A DNA stretch of 64,000 bases from Ianthella basta (GCA_964019415.1 OZ025868.1:2887961-2951960); one strand, 5' to 3'; counted from the stretch's first letter, positions 10,502 to 23,839 are shown. Program-made: numbers and translations. Notes: generated by a model from the sequence alone, not told the origin.

Positions 10502-12892
10502 TGTGGGGAATAAGACCACATTCATTGCTCCCAGTCATAATAACAGTTCCTGGCAACCTTTGTGTGGTTTACACACGGAGTTCATCACTGAGCAGTAGGT
10601 ACAGGGTGATTGTATGTGCTAGCATGAGGAAGAAGCTAGCACCTGTGAAGTGCTCAAAGCTTTTATACAGTATGTGACAATATAATGTTAACATTCTGTT
10701 TGTATAGAACAAAAGGAACATCTGTTTTTATAGAACGGCGGAAAAACGGCCAGAAAAACGCAATGTACCATTGGTCAAATCAAACGAAAGATTTACGCAA
10801 CGGTTCCAGACGGTTCGGCGGGCAAATGCAACAATATCAGCGCGCATTGGGGACACCAGCCAGAGAATACGACGTCTGCGAGTCACTTATCCCTCGTTCT
10901 GGAGCTACACACCACCCTCATTCCTATTCCTGAACGAACCGTTTTGTTCCCCCACCATTTCGGCGCACTAAACCGTTCTTTTCTTACCATCTTGTTAGAC
11001 CACACAATGCACTGTAGAACGGTCAATTCATTTATTTTTAACGCAACGAAGCGGAAACTAAACGTTAACGTTACAATGTCACTTACTGTATTTCTATCAT
11101 TTTGCACCAACTTGGCAGACATCTACACAACAATCCAAGGAGTAATCTAAAGTGGTTGACGTCATCGCTGCTGGCTGCTTTAGGTGGTGACATAAGAAAT
11201 TCTATGCCCACAGAGTTTGCTGAGACAGTCTATAGAAAGGTCCCTATGAAAAGTGACATTTGGATTGGATTTTCAGTAGCTTTTCTATAAGAATGGATAT
11301 CATTGTTTTGGGAAAAGATCTTGTTCTGTGAAATTTCTCCTGCATTAGAGAGGCTTAGCACAACGTAACACGTAACATAGTAAGCTTATTACGAGCACAA
11401 GAAGTAATGTTTTTGATGTAACAAGGCTGCTTATTGCGTTTATTTTATACGTACATTGTTTGGCTACAGAAAACTCGTCTTAGATCATTCGCGCTGCTGT
11501 CATCCCTCAGCTGCTTTCACTTCTTCTCGGTCTCCGAACTCGGCTAGTTTGAGTCCATCCCCCGTGTTGCATTCAGAAAACCAGCTGAAGCCGTCATGCG
11601 TTCACTTTCAGGCAGCAAACGCTGTAATACTGTTGTGCAAAGTTGTGGCAGTCAAGCACCCCTTTTGCATGAGGGTCAGCCTGTTGGGAGGACATAGCTG
11701 GGACACTGCAGAAAGAATTTCTTGCAAAATTCAAAATCCAAGCGTTTCCCATGTCTCCTGTGTCTTTTTGCTAGCGCAGCAAGTTCCATCTGCGAAATTC
11801 GTATCATCTGAATTGAGCACAGCCATCCACAAACCAACCTCTGTGCTGTTACTCGCCATTTTCACCCACTCTAAGGCAGTGCTTACGATTAGGTCAGTGC
11901 CACATTATGCTATGTTCGAACGTTGTTGCGTTAAATCGAAGAACGTATGAATTTGCTCTGTGCCACGTGCCCTTATTACACTATGTTTGAACATTGTGCT
12001 AAACCTCTCTATTGTGGTGTAGTATGAATGGTTACATGCTTGTGTGTGTAATTTCTTTCATGAGATAGGGTGCCCTAAATTCAGTCAGGGGCGGATCTGG
12101 GGGGGGGGGGGGTGGCTTTGGGGCTTGAGCCCCCCTCCTTGGCCCAGATCGGAAATATGTTTCTTAGCAAATTGCACTGACGTGTACATCCAACAGAACA
12201 GGTCTTTCATTCACTTTTGAGATGTGTAGAGTACAGGTACTAATAGCATATAGATCTCATTACCATGGTAACAGGCAATTTAACTGATGTTTCTGAAACT
12301 CGTAGACTTTCACTTGCATTTCACGCGGGGTCTAAATCCTTTAGATACTGGTGTCTAAATCCCATAGAACCCTCTATAGTAGAGAAACTGCAGCTGATAA
12401 CAATAGTAGCGCCATAACATACGATAGAATGCACAGGTCGCCCGGCTTATTTGTTTCATTGATAAGCAGGGTACAGAAACAACCCGGCTATGAACCAGAG
12501 CTAAGAAATTGGAACTGCAGCTGGATACGAGCTACGTGGACAACAGGCTTTGGTAGCTAGCTAAGTACACAGCTCTGGGAAACACTGTGGCTGACGTGGC
12601 TGACAGTAAGCTTACGCATAACTGATGCGCCGCATCCACTGCCGACCTGTAGGAAACGTCTGCTGCAAGATGAGCAACCCAACTTGAGACCCGAATCACA
12701 CGACATTTTCTCCGCCAGTGTCAGGAGTAGCTAACTACTTCCGGAAGATGCGTGATGACGCAGGGACGAGTAGGTAAACTGATTCGCTGCCGGCTCCTTA
12801 CCCAATCATTTGGGATCTATAACACTTAAATGCTGACCAATCAGTGTCACTGAAGATATAGACCACTCAGCACTCGGACGCTTTGCGCCCTC
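10502..12892. other. Intergenic region, no supported gene
   Basis: About 2.4 kb upstream of the ZU5-Death gene. Open frames here are short and lack domain or splice support. A G homopolymer of about 14 lies at 12100-12114 inside text resembling a decayed transposon end (AGGGGCGGATCT). A TGATGACGCA word, similar to a cAMP/AP-1 type site, lies about 140 bp upstream of the ATG at 12893; its function is not shown. Confidence 0.4.
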
Positions 12893-15800
12893 ATGCCTCA
12901 TGCTCTAAATCTCAGAGACACCTCTTGGTCAGCATTTAACTATTACAGAGACTCATTGCATGAAATTGCAATGAATGTAGTTATAGCTTCAAAATGGCTG
13001 GATGAAATAACCGGTCATTCAGCTGAATTTCACCGCAAGAATCAAGCTTCTTTGACCTTCGGCACCCAAGTTACGCTCCAAGGTATGAAAAGTAGTCGAT
13101 AGCTTACACTACAACTGAGCAAACTGTGGATTGTTAGTTAGTGTATATAAAATGGTTAGCATGAATGGTACCCTGGGGGGGGGAGGGGGGTGGAGGGGGA
13201 AAGGAAGGCAGTGTGCTGAATAGTATGTCAATTTCAAATCTACATTACTTTCTGTAGGATACTGAAGTTATCCCCTTACCATTGGCCACAGATGTTACCA
13301 AATTAACAAGTTAGTTTTTCACCATAGTCATGTATCTATAGACACGGCTGAGTCTGTTGCATCAATATGTGTCTATGTATCTTGTGATATGCACATCTTT
13401 CACCGTTAGGGGATGAAGTCCGTCTGCAGCAGCTCTGCTATATGGCCACTGGGATTAAACAGCTCCTCGTGGGTCCTGATGGTGGGACCTTCATCATGGG
13501 AAGTGGTGATGCATCACTGGAGTTTCCCCCAGGAGCTGTGGAGAAGAAGATATCTATTCGCTACGCCATCATCCTGCATGGGCCCTTTGAGTTCCCAGCT
13601 GGGGATATGCTGGGTTCAGTAGTTGTTTATCTTAACATGGATGGTGCCACTCTGGTGAAGCCCATTCAGCTCTTTCTTTCACACTGGTGTAGCAGGGAAG
13701 AAAGCATTGATGAGGATACATTGACATTTGCCACAGCTCCCCACACACTGCATACAAAACAACAATGCTACGAGTTAGAAGAGCAGAAGGAAGCAGATTT
13801 CATCACTCATGCCGATATAGGCATTCTGAAGATATCAAAGCCACGCTGCCTGCACTGTGTGAAAGGAAGGATTGGGAAGATAGCCAGATATAGAGCCGTC
13901 ACCTTCTCTCAGTACTTCCCTGCTAACGACACCCTGTTCTACAGGATACAGTTTATGTGTGACTCTAATGAGTGGGATCAGGTATTGAAAGATCTTAAAA
14001 AGCTGCATTACAGTGCATTCATGAACTTATTAAACTGTTTGTCTCCTTTCTTACAGAGCTTAACCGAGGCATTGCGACAAACTGGGTGGGACAAGACTAG
14101 TCTTGATGACACTGTGACACGGTTTGAATCTTCTAAAAAAGATCTCATTGCTGCTAGGCCAACTGAAAGAGAAGGGCGTGGTTGGATCGCAAGAGTTTCA
14201 GGAATGAGTGAAGTTGGTGCACTAAATTATGTTGATTACATGTTGTGGCATTTCAGCACAATCTTATACATTAAGTGTTTCCTTTGCATGTATTTCATAG
14301 GTTAAGTTCAAAGATTTCCAGTTTCCAAATCGCAAGTCCAAACTTGAAATTGACAAAGCAGTCAACAGTGGACAGTATCCTCTTTGTATTCTTTATGAAA
14401 TCATTTTCACTGTCCCTAAAGAGCAACGGGTGAAACCTGCTGTGCTGACAGTTAGTCTGCAAGGAGAGCAATTGAACCTCCAGTTCAATTGTCGAATCAT
14501 GGAGGAACTGCGTGAGTGTGTGTGTGTGTGCGTGTGTGTGCGTGTGAGTGTGCATGTGTGTGTGTGTGCGTGTGCGTGTGAGTGTGCGTGCGTGTTCATG
14601 AGTGAGTGTGGGTGTGCATGTGTGCATCCATCTGTGTGTAATCTGCTTGAGTGTACGTAATTTGCACAGGTGTGGATGTACGCATGGTTTGAATGCTATG
14701 TAATAGATTAGTATTATATTGCAACTTTATACGATATGCAATACTTGATATCTAACTGCTGTTTGAATTTTCTCCACTGTGTTTATCTGCAGCTCTGCCT
14801 GTGTTCCCTGCCACCTTTGAGCATGGTACTGGTGCTGCTACATCACCCAGCCTTATGGAGACAGCCCCAGTCAATGCCACTGGCAAGTATTGTGGTGCAT
14901 TTCAACTGCATCCCCACTAACCTGTCGCATGCATATATATACAATAAATCCTCGGATAGGAATATTATGCTAAATTGGTTGGGTATGTAATTGATGCTGG
15001 TACCGTAGATGGCTTGGAAACTTGCGTATGTATGTACACTAGTGGCCACTGACTGAGCACCCACTTTGAATTCTGCTTGTGATAGTGGGGTCTTATGAAC
15101 TTGTTGTTGTTTGATCCAGGATGATATACGTGTCTGTGTGTTTGTGCATGACATATTACTTGTGTGGTTAGCTGGAAGCACATCTGTTGTATATTACATA
15201 TGTAGGAATGCACAGCTGCACAGACCCACAAATTGTTAATAGTGAGGTCAATGCGTTGTCCTGATGCATAAGTATGTACGTATATGCATATTACTAAAGT
15301 GTCCCTTCCTTGTTGTGCGTAGGTGCCACTCCTCCTGTGTCTCCTGCCTTCTCTAAACCTGTCTCTGCTGCTGCTATGTTACCCAGTTCTAAGGAGGCAG
15401 CCCAATTCAACACCAAAGGTAAACACTGTTGGAAACTCATACAATGGCTACTTTCTATCCAAGTACAGTGTATTCTATTCAAACTATTTAACTCTGGCAG
15501 AATAGTGTCACTTCTAATGTAATTGTGTAGTTTAGCTTTAAAGATATTTGAGTCACTATACTCAGGAGGCATTGTACACACTTAGTTAACAATTTGATGC
15601 TGTAGCTGGCTGATGAATGCTCTATGTAGCTAGCTGCTGATGGTTAGTACTTCAATTGTCTGTAAATTGTTCATTCAGTGTACCCTCTCAAATGGACTAT
15701 ATAGCTATGTATATACATAGTGAGCAAGTTTCACCTGTCCCTTAACAAGTAGATCAGTACATTGCTGAGTTAGAGTTAACATGTTCTTTCCCATTCAGCC

Positions 15801-16067
15801 ATTATTACGACTCTTAAGCACCGATTGGATGCAAAGTGGAAGGAATTTGGTATGTTCCTCGGTGTAGAAGATTGGTTGATAGCAGCCATTGACACAGGAC
15901 GCAAACCAGAGGATTGCATGTTGGAGTTGGTGAAGAAGTGGATGTCCAAAGAGACAGGAACAGGGACCCTCCCTCGCACATGGCACACAGTAGTGAAGGC
16001 TGTGAAGGACACTGGTGTTGGAGTGCTTGCCGAGGACTTGGAACACCAACATGGAGTTCATCTGTAA
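12893..16067 (+). CDS. ZU5 and Death domain protein (intracellular adaptor type)
   Basis: Exons: 12893-13082 (ATG, ends phase 1), 13410-13981, 14057 to about 14205, 14301-14511, 14793-14882, 15323-15418, 15799-16067 (TAA). The second exon is a clear ZU5 domain: LLVGPDGGTFIMGSGDASLE, FPPGAVEKKISIRY, and PIQLFLSHW near its end. The following region (TFSQYFPANDTLFYRIQF, then IIFTVPKEQ) sits where UPA domains lie in UNC5- and PIDD-type proteins. Two short Ser/Pro/Ala-rich exons (14793, 15323) resemble each other and form a linker. The last exon is a Death domain (WKEFGMFLGVEDWLIAAI, ending WHTVVKAVKDTGVG). No signal peptide or membrane segment is seen, so it is probably cytosolic, acting by Death-domain contacts. 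The exon 5 donor is GC (G|GCAAGT). The boundary near 14205 is uncertain. Confidence 0.75.
14514..14610. repeat. Imperfect GT microsatellite in an intron
   Basis: GT-rich tract starting at the donor site of the 14301-14511 exon (C|GTGAGTGTGTGTG), so the splice donor is embedded in the repeat. Confidence 0.8.
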
Positions 16068-17216
16068 AGTTAACTGTGTCCTTTAATGTGAGTTACACAG
16101 TTAAAGATGCACATCAGTTTGTTTGTATGCATCATGCAATGTAACAAGGCCTTGTATAGCCTGGAGTAAAACAGCACTTTAGATGAAATTTGATGGAATC
16201 ACAAATTTGATGGCATCAGGTCTTTTAAGTGTATGTAGGCATCTTCGTTATCAAGTGTAATCATGCACTCCTTGCTCATACATGCAGTGAATGGTTGAAT
16301 GCCAATTAACTGCTGTGTGTGTGTTGTACAAGGCAGTATATAATTAGCTTTCTTCTTCTTATCTATGTTTTCATAACCAATGGTTCAATTCCCACTTTTC
16401 TGCAGCTCCCTACTGTATGCCTAACGAGAACGCACTGTGTGTTTGACAATGCTGCACATTAATTGTCAGAGTAACTCTGTAACAATGTATTTTACTGACA
16501 TGGTGCATTTGCACGCACACAGTTTGGGGGCCTTTCTTCAACAGTATTCAGCAGATGTCTTTCTAGATCCCACCTCAGACACCGTAACAGCGAGTGAACA
16601 CAATCTTCCACTGCACTTATCCCACATTTCGATACGGGTAGTTCTGCCGTGCAACATCACCAGGGCCAAGGTTCAGTGTATACATCCAGAGTCAATAATA
16701 CTGTACAGCTGCACAGCCAGCAGTGGCAAAGGACTTCTTCCTTGAGTCCAGCTGCATATATCGGCTCCATCTGCAGGCCAGTGAGAAGGGGGGGGGGGCA
16801 TAATCAGAATGTGAAGAATACATCCAGAGGCTAGTATATAGCTAGCTATATTGCTGCCTTCGTAGGCAGATGAGCATTAGGTGGATACTTAATTGGTCAT
16901 GTCCACCGCGGCTCTTAGCAAAGTGAGCTTAGCTGCTTTACTACTGTCATGACTAAGTGGGATCGGGTTGGTTAGATATATGGTTAGATATACCTTGCAT
17001 AATTCATCCATGTTGGCACTAATAAAGTATAATTCTGACAATATCGTTAGTTGGTGGATCACTTTGGCTATGCCCACCATGTCACATGGTGAAGCCAGCT
17101 GCAGCTGCAGGCTGGCTGCTGTACTGGCATGACTAAGTAACCTGCAGGGTTGGTCACATATGGGGTGCGCCTTGCATCGGCCATTTTGTCTCAAGGAGGT
17201 GTCGCAACTAATACAT
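16068..17216. other. Spacer between the ZU5-Death gene and the fold-back element
   Basis: No exon with splice and domain support. A poly-G run lies near 16789. The sequence is otherwise unique within the window. Confidence 0.4.
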
Positions 17217-17223
17217 ACAAAAT

Positions 17224-18353
17224 CACGGCTGTTTCGAGGCGGCAGCTTAGTTTTTGCGAGTAAATTGGAAACGGGAATCCAACAGTTGGCGTATTTGAAA
17301 GGATGGCCTTGTTTTTAGCCTTTTTCTCCATGATCTCTTGGACAATCACTACGTTACGGCAACGACAGGTAAGCTTGATAGTTGTTAATGTGCTTATGGT
17401 TTTAAAAGCGTTGTTCACGCCTTTTCACTTGTGATATATGGACATATACTTTCTTATGTTCAATTGCTTGTAGCGCGATTCTCCGGGTTTTCCTGCAATG
17501 ATGTTATACGTTCTGAGATAGTCCAGCCATCATACAACACTGTACTGTTGAGAGTGTTCTACTGCCATTTTCCTACAACCCGTTTTAAGAGCAAATATTT
17601 TGGTTATTATTGTGAACAGTGCAGCCATCATTGTTGGGCTGACTGCATATCAATGCTTCTTTACAGGATGCCAGATTGCATCAGAGCAGTGCATTCTTTG
17701 AAATGCAAACTGCTGTACCATGTGGCTGAAAATTTATGTACATATAGTTACTGTTGTTATACTAATAGTACTAAAATGCAATTACAACTATGCATCCTAG
17801 AAACACTCTGCATGCATGCAGCGTAGCATTGCTGCTTTTTCAAACATTGTACTGTATTGTATAAATTGTATTGAAACATGTGTGGGGATTGCACCGCAGT
17901 TGGCTGCATGCATGGAAAGTATCATTAAAATCAACACATTATGAACAATACTGTATAGCTAATGCATCTGATGTTAGTAGGTTGCTATAGCTATATTTTG
18001 TAATCTAATTTATTTTTATCTTGTCCTTCCTTAGCTTATACCTGGTTACAACACTTCCTTTCACAAACACCCAATCAGAGCCAGATAGATATGTTGGGGG
18101 GATGTCCTCTGCAGCTGTTTCCACCCCCGGCCCCCATTCCTCTTTATACAGGTAATTGTCATTGTCAACTGGCTCATTAACAACTATCAAGCTTACCTGT
18201 CGTTGCCGTAACGTAGTGATTGTCCAAGAGATCATGGAGAAAAAGGCTAAAATATATTGCGCGTGTCTTTGCGAGGGAGATACCCAGCACCTCAAGGCCA
18301 GTTCCCAAACCCAAACTAAACTGCCGCCATTTATATTGTGCGAAACAGCCGTG
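17224..18353. mobile_element. Fold-back DNA element with arms of about 170 bp
   Basis: The ends read CACGGCTGTTTCG (17224) and CGAAACAGCCGTG (18353). The inner parts of the arms, including AACGACAGGTAAGCTTGATA and ending GTTGTTAATG, occur at 17300-17390 and inverted at 18175-18250 almost without change; outer parts have diverged more. The middle of about 780 bp is not coding. A lone diverged end copy is at 61719-61833. Target duplication is not clear. It is probably a non-autonomous DNA transposon with long terminal inverted repeats. Confidence 0.7.
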
Positions 18354-18912
18354 AAATGACACTGATTATGAAATCCTTATCAGTTATTTATTTAACTATT
18401 CCATAATAAGAAGTAACATTGCACAGCCAATATGCCTGTGTCGGGTATACAGTATCTTCAGTTATAATCACATGAGTACGTATACTATGTAGTTATATTT
18501 ATAGTGTTAATATACAAATGCATGAAGCGAATCCTTTGCACCAGCAATAATATATCAACAAATCCATGTGCACCAGTACCAAACACAATAATTACGTATA
18601 CACTGTGGCTAATTATGTGCTGCTAACCATGTGCAAAAATCACAGTGCACGTGGTTACCACTCGCAAGTACTATTGCCACTTGTGAGGGACTATAATTAT
18701 AGCATTCATTTTACAGGTTGCCATGTTCACCCCACATGACCATAATAATTATGCATATATATATGCGTACAGCTTATGTAATAACTATGTAGTCTTAAAA
18801 AGTCTATGTGTCCAATACATAGTAACAGCTATATATTACACAGTTCAATTACCGGTCGTTTGTTGTCACCATGCAATTGCAAGACTATTCTATGAAGGTG
18901 CAATCGTCTCCA
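18354..18912. other. AT-rich spacer
   Basis: No exon or element recognised. The right end may contain the weakly conserved start of the dispersed repeat annotated at 18913. Confidence 0.3.
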
Positions 18913-19149
18913 TTGGCAACCGACTGTCCATTCTGAGAGGAGGTGAAGTAGTCCTTTAAGTGTGGAGAAGATGTGACGTATCACGGGGACACTCCATGCC
19001 CTCCCAAGCAGAAGCAGCTTGTGTCTCCCATAACGACCAAGGTTGGCAACAACCCTAACAATAGAGAGATAGCAGAACAAAATAGTTACAGTGCCTATCA
19101 AAAGGTGGCTACAGTCCACACATGTGTGACACACAGAACAACCTCCCAC
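18913..19149 (+). repeat. Dispersed repeat D, copy 1, left part
   Basis: Starts near TTGGCAACCGACTGTCC and continues through GTAGTCCTTTAAG, CATGCCCTCCCAAGCAG and a CACACATGTGTGACAC stretch. It matches 58577-58823 and, in part, 47312-47450. It is cut at 19149 by the inserted element 19150-20569 and resumes at 20577. Confidence 0.8.
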
Positions 19150-20569
19150 CATAGATAGAGGAAGAACGGGATTGGCAACGCGGACCGGAAGTGCGTATAA
19201 ATTCCGTACCTCCCATATGTTCCATGTTCCGAACACCCCCGTATCCAAGCAACGGTTGTTAAGGACGAGGTTTTGCTTACAAATCGCCGTATTTTAGCAG
19301 TGATAGATGCCGTATAACCCTGGAAACCTGCTATTATCCACGACCAGCGAGTTCTCTAGCAACCGTGAGCTTCACACTTCAGACCGACCCTCGATCGCCG
19401 GGCCCATGAGTGCAAAGAAGGACGCTGTATGGACAAACGAAGTTTTGCACTTATGACTGAGCCCTGTGGAACGTTTTTGGTGAGTGCTTTGTTGCTGTTG
19501 TGACCTGTCAGCTTGCTAGAATGGCGTAACAGGCAAATCGTCCCAATCCGTCACCTTTTACCCACTAGAAAATCGTTCTTTATCATGCCCCCTGCCAAAT
19601 GACGGCTTACGCGGCAGAAGGGCGCCAGGAGGAAGACTGACTTGGCTCGACAAAGTCGGATTGGGCCCAAGGACAGCGTGGGACTGCAGTCTACAGCCAA
19701 AGATAGATGACAACCCTCTCCCAAAACGTCCCGGGACACCATCCAGTTAACTTTGGTTTTTCTTGTCATGAACACTGTTACTTTGCTATTCACTTTAAGT
19801 ATATACTGGCATGTATTACCTTTATCATGCATGGTTGTTGCATGTAGCTATAGCAATTGCTATATGCATGCAATAATTATTTATGTGATATGGGATATGG
19901 GAATCTTGTTTAATCTGGGAAAACTTTTAGCCCAAGGGCTACTTCCCAAGGCGCCCAGCAAACAATACAATAAAGGACAAGAAATCAAACAAGGACTCAC
20001 TTACCCTACCTCCTTATGACTGTGGCTTCCACAAACACGTATATACAGTAACCAGTGATGGACAAATGCTGATACAACAACTCCCTCATCAGCATGTCGA
20101 GTCTCTGAAAAAAGACAAAGGCAATAGCCTGCCATATGCATCCCAACAACTCTTGAGATCTGATATCCTCTTCTCGTAGAATAGTTGGTATGATTTAACC
20201 CTCCTCGAATCCACGGACTATCTTCGACCAGCAATACAGCTACTTATACCTGAGATGAGTTCAGTACAAAAAGACGATACTTCATTCTCCTTCGCATGAA
20301 CAGCCTCCTTAAACCTCCGTACCTCTTCATTCTGTGTTACAGTACACTCCGGTCCCTAAGATGTCCAAAGCGTCACTGACCTGCTTGGTAAAACACCTGT
20401 GAACGTGCGCAGCTTCCGCCATGATCGCGTACAATACTGGCAAACCAGAGAGCCAACAATCGATAAGTGAGAACGTCCGCCATGTTGTTACTAAGGGAAC
20501 ATGTGACCTGTTCGGGAGCTGGTACCACTTCCGGTCCGCGTTGCCAATCCCGTTCTTCCTCTATCTATG
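19150..20569. mobile_element. 1420-bp DNA transposon with 44-bp perfect terminal inverted repeats, inserted into repeat D
   Basis: Left end CATAGATAGAGGAAGAACGG (19150 onward) and right end ...CCTCTATCTATG (20569) are perfect inverted copies over 44 bp. The element is flanked by the 7-bp duplication CTCCCAC (19143-19149 and 20570-20576). The uninterrupted paralogue of the host repeat near 58820 reads CCTCCCATTGCACC, an effective empty site. No transposase is recognisable inside, so the copy is non-autonomous. A 7-bp duplication is not diagnostic; hAT and P elements usually make 8 bp or 7-8 bp. Confidence 0.85.
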
Positions 20570-20925
20570 CTCCCACTGCACCCCATCTTTACTTGGAAAT
20601 CCCATGACCCACATTCATACATCCCACCATCATGCAGGAAGTTCTAGGTTAATGCAAATGCCCATGCAATCACCACCTCTCCATTTAAGTGAACCAGAGC
20701 ACGTCCTTCCATGCCCACTCCTGCCTCCATGCCTACTCCATACTTCACCCTCTCTCCTCCCTCTACACCAACCTGAAGGAATTTGGACATGATCTGCTGT
20801 CATGACTTCTTATGAATGCCACATTCTCAAACATCCTGAAGAATGGCCTCTCATCACCAGGTGGAGTAAGAATGAGGTAGAGTTCAAAGAGTCACATTCC
20901 ATCTGAGACCAGAGTGGGCATAGGG
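20570..20925 (+). repeat. Dispersed repeat D, copy 1, right part
   Basis: Continues repeat D after the insertion: GGTTAATGCAAAT, CTACACCAACCTGAAGGAAT, ATGGCCTCTCATCACCAGG. The same order occurs at 58824-59125. Confidence 0.8.
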
Positions 20926-21403
20926 TGATGAGTAGGAGAGTACAGAATACCATAAAATAGCTATTACTACATGACATATACACCCACACATGTACATACA
21001 TACGCTCATGTGCATGCATGTAGCTATACACATCTGCAGAGAAAACACTCCCCAAACATGCTGGTATGGGCATGTGTGTGCTGTACTGTAGACTGTGGTT
21101 GGCACACCTACACTGGTAGCATCTCTACAGTACACCTACATGCACAGCTTCCTTCCTTAGAGAAAAGTAGCACTGTTGAATCAGTGAGGCCATAGCCACA
21201 CTGGGCCAATGCACTAACAGATGATAGACACTATACATAGACCTACCGTAGTTCCTGACAACATAACTGGCACAGATATGTTATTAGCTACACTACAAAT
21301 GTCTTGTGTTTCATCTGTGCATGTACTGATGTCTCCATGTTACGCAGTAAACGTCTTTAGTTGAATATACAGACTTACTTGTAGTCATCCAATACAGAAG
21401 CGC
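20926..21403. other. Spacer, nothing recognised
   Basis: CA/GT-rich unique sequence with no supported exon. Confidence 0.3.
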
Positions 21404-21597
21404 CTTTCGCCACGAATTGGTAATAAATGTCCAAGAGAGTGATACAGCACCGACTTAGATTTGTCAATTAACCCTTCGCGGGGCGGGAGGAGTCGATGTA
21501 CACCTCCGCGGTGAAGATTAGGACGATTCCTTTCCACAAGTACACTTCGCCATAGTACACGCGCCATTTTTGTCGTCATTGTTATAGGGGGAATCCC
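21404..21597 (+). repeat. Dispersed repeat E, copy 1
   Basis: Direct diverged repeat of 34210-34403. The best conserved core contains TTCGCGGGGCGGGAGGAGTC and GAAGATTAGGACGATTC. Ends with a CGCGCCATTTT motif. The apparent reading frame across it is not conserved as protein beyond the nucleotide similarity. Confidence 0.7.
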
Positions 21598-23839
21598 AGC
21601 AGCTCTTGATAAAGCACGCATGTATAATAACGTACACATTGTATCCAATGGCCAGATATATAACAGATGAAGGTACCTCAGTGCTGCCATGGCTTCAGGA
21701 GCACTACCACTTGTGAATATTGGCATAACCCAATGGAGGGTCGAGCAAAGTCCCAATGCCCAGGTATTCAAACTACATTCCTGGCATCTTTGCATGTTGG
21801 TTGCATGTTCTTTAAACCCAAGTCTGTCTACCCTGAGTCATGGCAGTTCATGCCTTCTGTTCCTTTTGTACTTGGTATCACCCCTCTGTAGCTACCCTAT
21901 AAACCAGATGGTAGATTGGTTATGCCTATTGGGATGCTATATAGATGTAATTCCAACTGTAGCCAATCAGCTATATATTCCTGACATCTCTACTCGACTA
22001 ACACCAGTGTTGTACCCAAAGCCAGATGTACTATGGGTGCATGGGGATCAGGAAAGTATGATTGCATGTACCTGAAAGCTGCATGGCTCACGAAGCTGCT
22101 CTTAATTGTGTAGTTCAATTATATATGCTACTGAAGGGCAGATATTGTATTAATTTTGTGAGAATATACATTTTAATTGCTTAAAGGCCTTGATTGAACA
22201 TATTATAGGCCTAAGTTGACAGAAATTATCCTTGCTCTGTGCATTAGGGAGTTTTGCACCCATTTTATGTTAAACTACCATGTTGGAGAAGTTATGGTCT
22301 ATGTGCATAGCACACAGGGGTACCAAAAGAGGAGGACAATGGTGGACAGTTTATCCCAGAACTCAGTGTGAGAGGCACTACAAATGTTTTGCAAGGGACC
22401 CCAATTCTTAAACTGCCCTGGACCCCAAAAGACTGTATCTAGCCCTGGCATAAATGCTTTACATTTGTTACTATACCAAAATAGAGTGTTGAGTGAATGA
22501 TCTAATGAATACACTTACGACTACAGTCACATGAAGTATCAGTAATAGTACTGGGGCATCTGCAAGACAACCCATACCTCCCTGTCTATGATGCATGCAC
22601 TACATGCTTTGTTGGTACTGTTTCTCATTTACACTTGCTCTTGTATGCCTAGTGTACGTAATAGCAATGAAATTTGCAAGATCTGACTTACATTACAGAT
22701 GAAACAATACCTGTTTACAAAATCTTGAATGACTTGTGTGAAGTCTCTCTACAGTTTAACAGTAAGTTGTCATTGCCTTCTTGAAGAGGTGTGGTGCATG
22801 TCAACCAAACAATCTACTACAGATATATAGAAACGTCAGTACAGTTCTAATATAAACCCATGCATGTATAGGAGCAGTGTATTGATTGGCATCGTAATGT
22901 AGATCCACAGGGTATTTGGTGTTAACAATCAAGTTACTGTAATAAAGATGATGGTGTGGGGGGATGGGTGCATGCTAAATAGCTGGCATAAGCTCATTTC
23001 TTTAAATATTAACACTTTTATGCCCAATGTTGTGTGTGTGCATGGCTGGTAGGTTTGTTGTGCATGGCTAGTTTGATGTGGTACCAGTTATGAATTAATG
23101 TTTATGGATATTATATATATACCAGCACATGATTGCATGGCAGCTGCACACTATGGTAAATGTGTGTAGGCTTGAACTGCCTATCTACTATTATATTGAC
23201 AGTCCCAATCTGGGATCAGTGCATGAGTATAATTACATATTAAATTTTATATTATGCTTGGTTTGGCCTCTCTTGTGCATGAGGCTACATATACTTAATT
23301 ATATAACCTTAGTCCACGGGATGCCCCTATATTATAGCAACAGCATGCAGCAAGTCCTAAATAGAGTATTGTTCAGTAAGGCAAGCAGGGGTGGTTGGCT
23401 TTGGTTGGTCACACCCACATGCACACGCGCGCACACACACGCACACACGCACACACACACACATGCACCACACGCACACACCACACGTATACTTACACAC
23501 CACACACACACACAATGTACACATTCCTGCACCCCAGACTCCTTCCTACACAAACAGATACCACAACATCCCCTACCTATCAGCACAACAGCACGTGCAC
23601 TGTTCCCACACTCACCTATGCACACACACGCATGCACACACAGACACACACCTCCCCATGCATCCCTCCAGTGGTACACGTAATTGTATTCATGTGCAGT
23701 TCTAGCTTGCAATGGTACCTGTATCAATACCTGTGTATAGTTTGTACAGGACTGGTGCAATGTAGCAGTCGGGGCTACGTGAGATTGATGTGCATTCATT
23801 TAAATGTAATGCACTTGTTTTTTTTACCTTTCAGGTTCC
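21598..23839. other. Upstream region of the 23840 receptor gene
   Basis: No supported gene over 2.2 kb. Imperfect CA-rich tracts lie at 23413-23520 and 23620-23655. An acceptor-like TTTCAG directly precedes the first coding exon at 23840, so a 5' untranslated exon must lie somewhere in this stretch; it was not identified. Confidence 0.4.

Noticed and set aside
16437-16745. 102-residue + strand frame downstream of the ZU5-Death gene
   Set aside because: No domain, no splice support, composition like surrounding non-coding DNA.
21385-21795. Open frames over repeats E (also 34177-34425) as a conserved protein family
   Set aside because: Similarity follows the nucleotide repeat, frames start and end at different places, and no domain is visible.
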